Below, piece by piece: positions 5,597 through 6,294 of a stretch of 6,294 nt of DNA. The position numbers were made by a program, and so were the translations under genes. Each line of letters starts with the position of its first letter. The first letter of the stretch is position 1. The notes below the pieces were generated by a model, which did no database searches, was not told the DNA's origin, and was given only the letters and a program-made list of their open reading frames with translations. This DNA is from Alphaproteobacteria bacterium (GTDB taxonomy: Bacteria > Pseudomonadota > Alphaproteobacteria > Micropepsales > Micropepsaceae): assembly GCA_028869725.1 (NCBI GenBank), contig JAGWRJ010000935.1:1-6294 (forward strand), in the 5' to 3' direction.

Positions 5597-6294
5597 GACA
5601 CTGCGTCGCGCGAAAATCCGTACACGAACAGCCCCGTGCGGTCTGCTGCAGTTCTCACCTCGTCGCGCCCCAGAATGAGGGTGCGCCCTGCCTCTACTGC
5701 GATACCCGCAAGACCGGCTGCTGCGACATTGAGCACCGTCTGCACGCCAATAACCGGCAGATCTGTCTTGCCGTCCTGCTGCGGCTTGGGTGCCTTGACG
5801 AGTACGCCGCGCGGTTTGCCTGGGCCCCCGCGAATGGCTGTGGGAAGGCTCGCCACCCGTTCGATCATGCGATCAGTCCCCTCGGCAGCCTCGACTGCAA
5901 GGACCAAACCATCACATACCGCCGCCGCCTGGCCGATATCGAGCTCTCCCATGGCCCGCACCACATCGACCGCGACCTCGATGTCGGCCAGATCCATGTC
6001 GGACGGGGCAGACGCTCCCAACACGCCAGGTCCCATCAGCAGGGATGGTGCCGCCTCGGCGACTCCAATGGCGCGAAAACCTTCGTCTTCGAACAAGCCG
6101 ACCATGCACTTCAGCAGCGCATCATCACCCCGCCGCGCAGCGGCCAGAACTCGCGGGAGAACGCGCGCGCCCTTGAAGTCGAGCTTGATCTCGCTGAAGC
6201 GCGGACGAGCTACCTTGCCTGCGAGCAGCACCTCATCAACCTGGTTATCGCGCAGCAATTGCATGGCACGGCCGACTTCGCCGAGAGAATTCCA
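5593..6294 (-). CDS. lpxI: UDP-2,3-diacylglucosamine diphosphatase LpxI, C-terminal part
   Basis: The frame remains open to the right edge, so the N-terminus is missing; 233 residues are visible of a family usually about 270-280 long. The apparent ATG at 6262-6264 is internal, because upstream codons read GEVGRA, matching the family. LpxI (formerly DUF1009) hydrolyses UDP-2,3-diacylglucosamine to lipid X and UMP, replacing LpxH in most alphaproteobacteria. Supporting segments, numbered in the visible fragment, are VLLAGKVARPRF (22-33), GDDALLK (56-62), VEAAEGTDRM (134-143), KPQQDGKTDLPVIG (170-183) and AVEAGRTLIL (199-208). The Asp-containing QD..TDLP segment is the strongly conserved core, and I believe the catalytic aspartate described for the Caulobacter enzyme lies in it, though I cannot align it here. 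The product lipid X is used by LpxB, encoded immediately downstream with a four-base overlap. In many relatives lpxD, fabZ and lpxA lie upstream, which here would be beyond the window. Confidence 0.95.
   Translation of the reverse strand, partial: WNSLGEVGRAMQLLRDNQVDEVLLAGKVARPRFSEIKLDFKGARVLPRVLAAARRGDDALLKCMVGLFEDEGFRAIGVAEAAPSLLMGPGVLGASAPSDMDLADIEVAVDVVRAMGELDIGQAAAVCDGLVLAVEAAEGTDRMIERVASLPTAIRGGPGKPRGVLVKAPKPQQDGKTDLPVIGVQTVLNVAAAGLAGIAVEAGRTLILGRDEVRTAADRTGLFVYGFSRDAVS

Overview
The window looks like ordinary chromosome from an alphaproteobacterium. It is GC-rich and densely coded on both strands. It carries a BolA protein of the HAGHAG type, a J-domain protein with a Cys/His N-terminus, the CobS and CobT subunits of the aerobic cobaltochelatase, and lpxI directly upstream of lpxB. 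LpxI, rather than LpxH, is the lipid X-forming enzyme typical of alphaproteobacteria. I cannot fix the order with confidence. No mobile elements, CRISPR arrays, rRNA or tRNA genes were seen.

Left part (1-871). The 3' part of a CBS/CorC_HlyC-domain protein gene (2-544, +) meets a bolA-family gene on the opposite strand (513-806, -). Their 3' ends overlap by 32 bases. A short AT-rich intergenic stretch (807-871) separates bolA from the divergent rightward genes. It contains a plausible promoter whose predicted start site lies almost on the next start codon.

Middle part (872-4433, +). A J-domain protein gene (872-1468), cobS (1547-2545) and cobT (2553-4433) probably form one operon, with gaps of 78 and 7 bases. 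CobS is an AAA+ ATPase. CobT has an acidic linker and a C-terminal von Willebrand factor A domain with a MIDAS motif. With CobN, which is not in this window, they insert cobalt into hydrogenobyrinic acid a,c-diamide in aerobic vitamin B12 synthesis. The J-domain protein may recruit Hsp70 to some client, but a link to the chelatase is only suggested by position.

Right part (4430-6294, -). lpxI (5' end outside the window) and lpxB overlap by four bases and encode consecutive steps of lipid A synthesis: LpxI cleaves UDP-2,3-diacylglucosamine to lipid X, and LpxB joins lipid X to another UDP-2,3-diacylglucosamine. The lpxB stop overlaps the cobT stop tail-to-tail by four bases, so the B12 and lipid A blocks abut with no spacer.

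I found no evidence of a previously undescribed system. The points most worth a second look are the possible leaderless J-domain message, its Cys/His module beside cobST, the basic C-terminal tail of CobT, and the two tail-to-tail gene overlaps.
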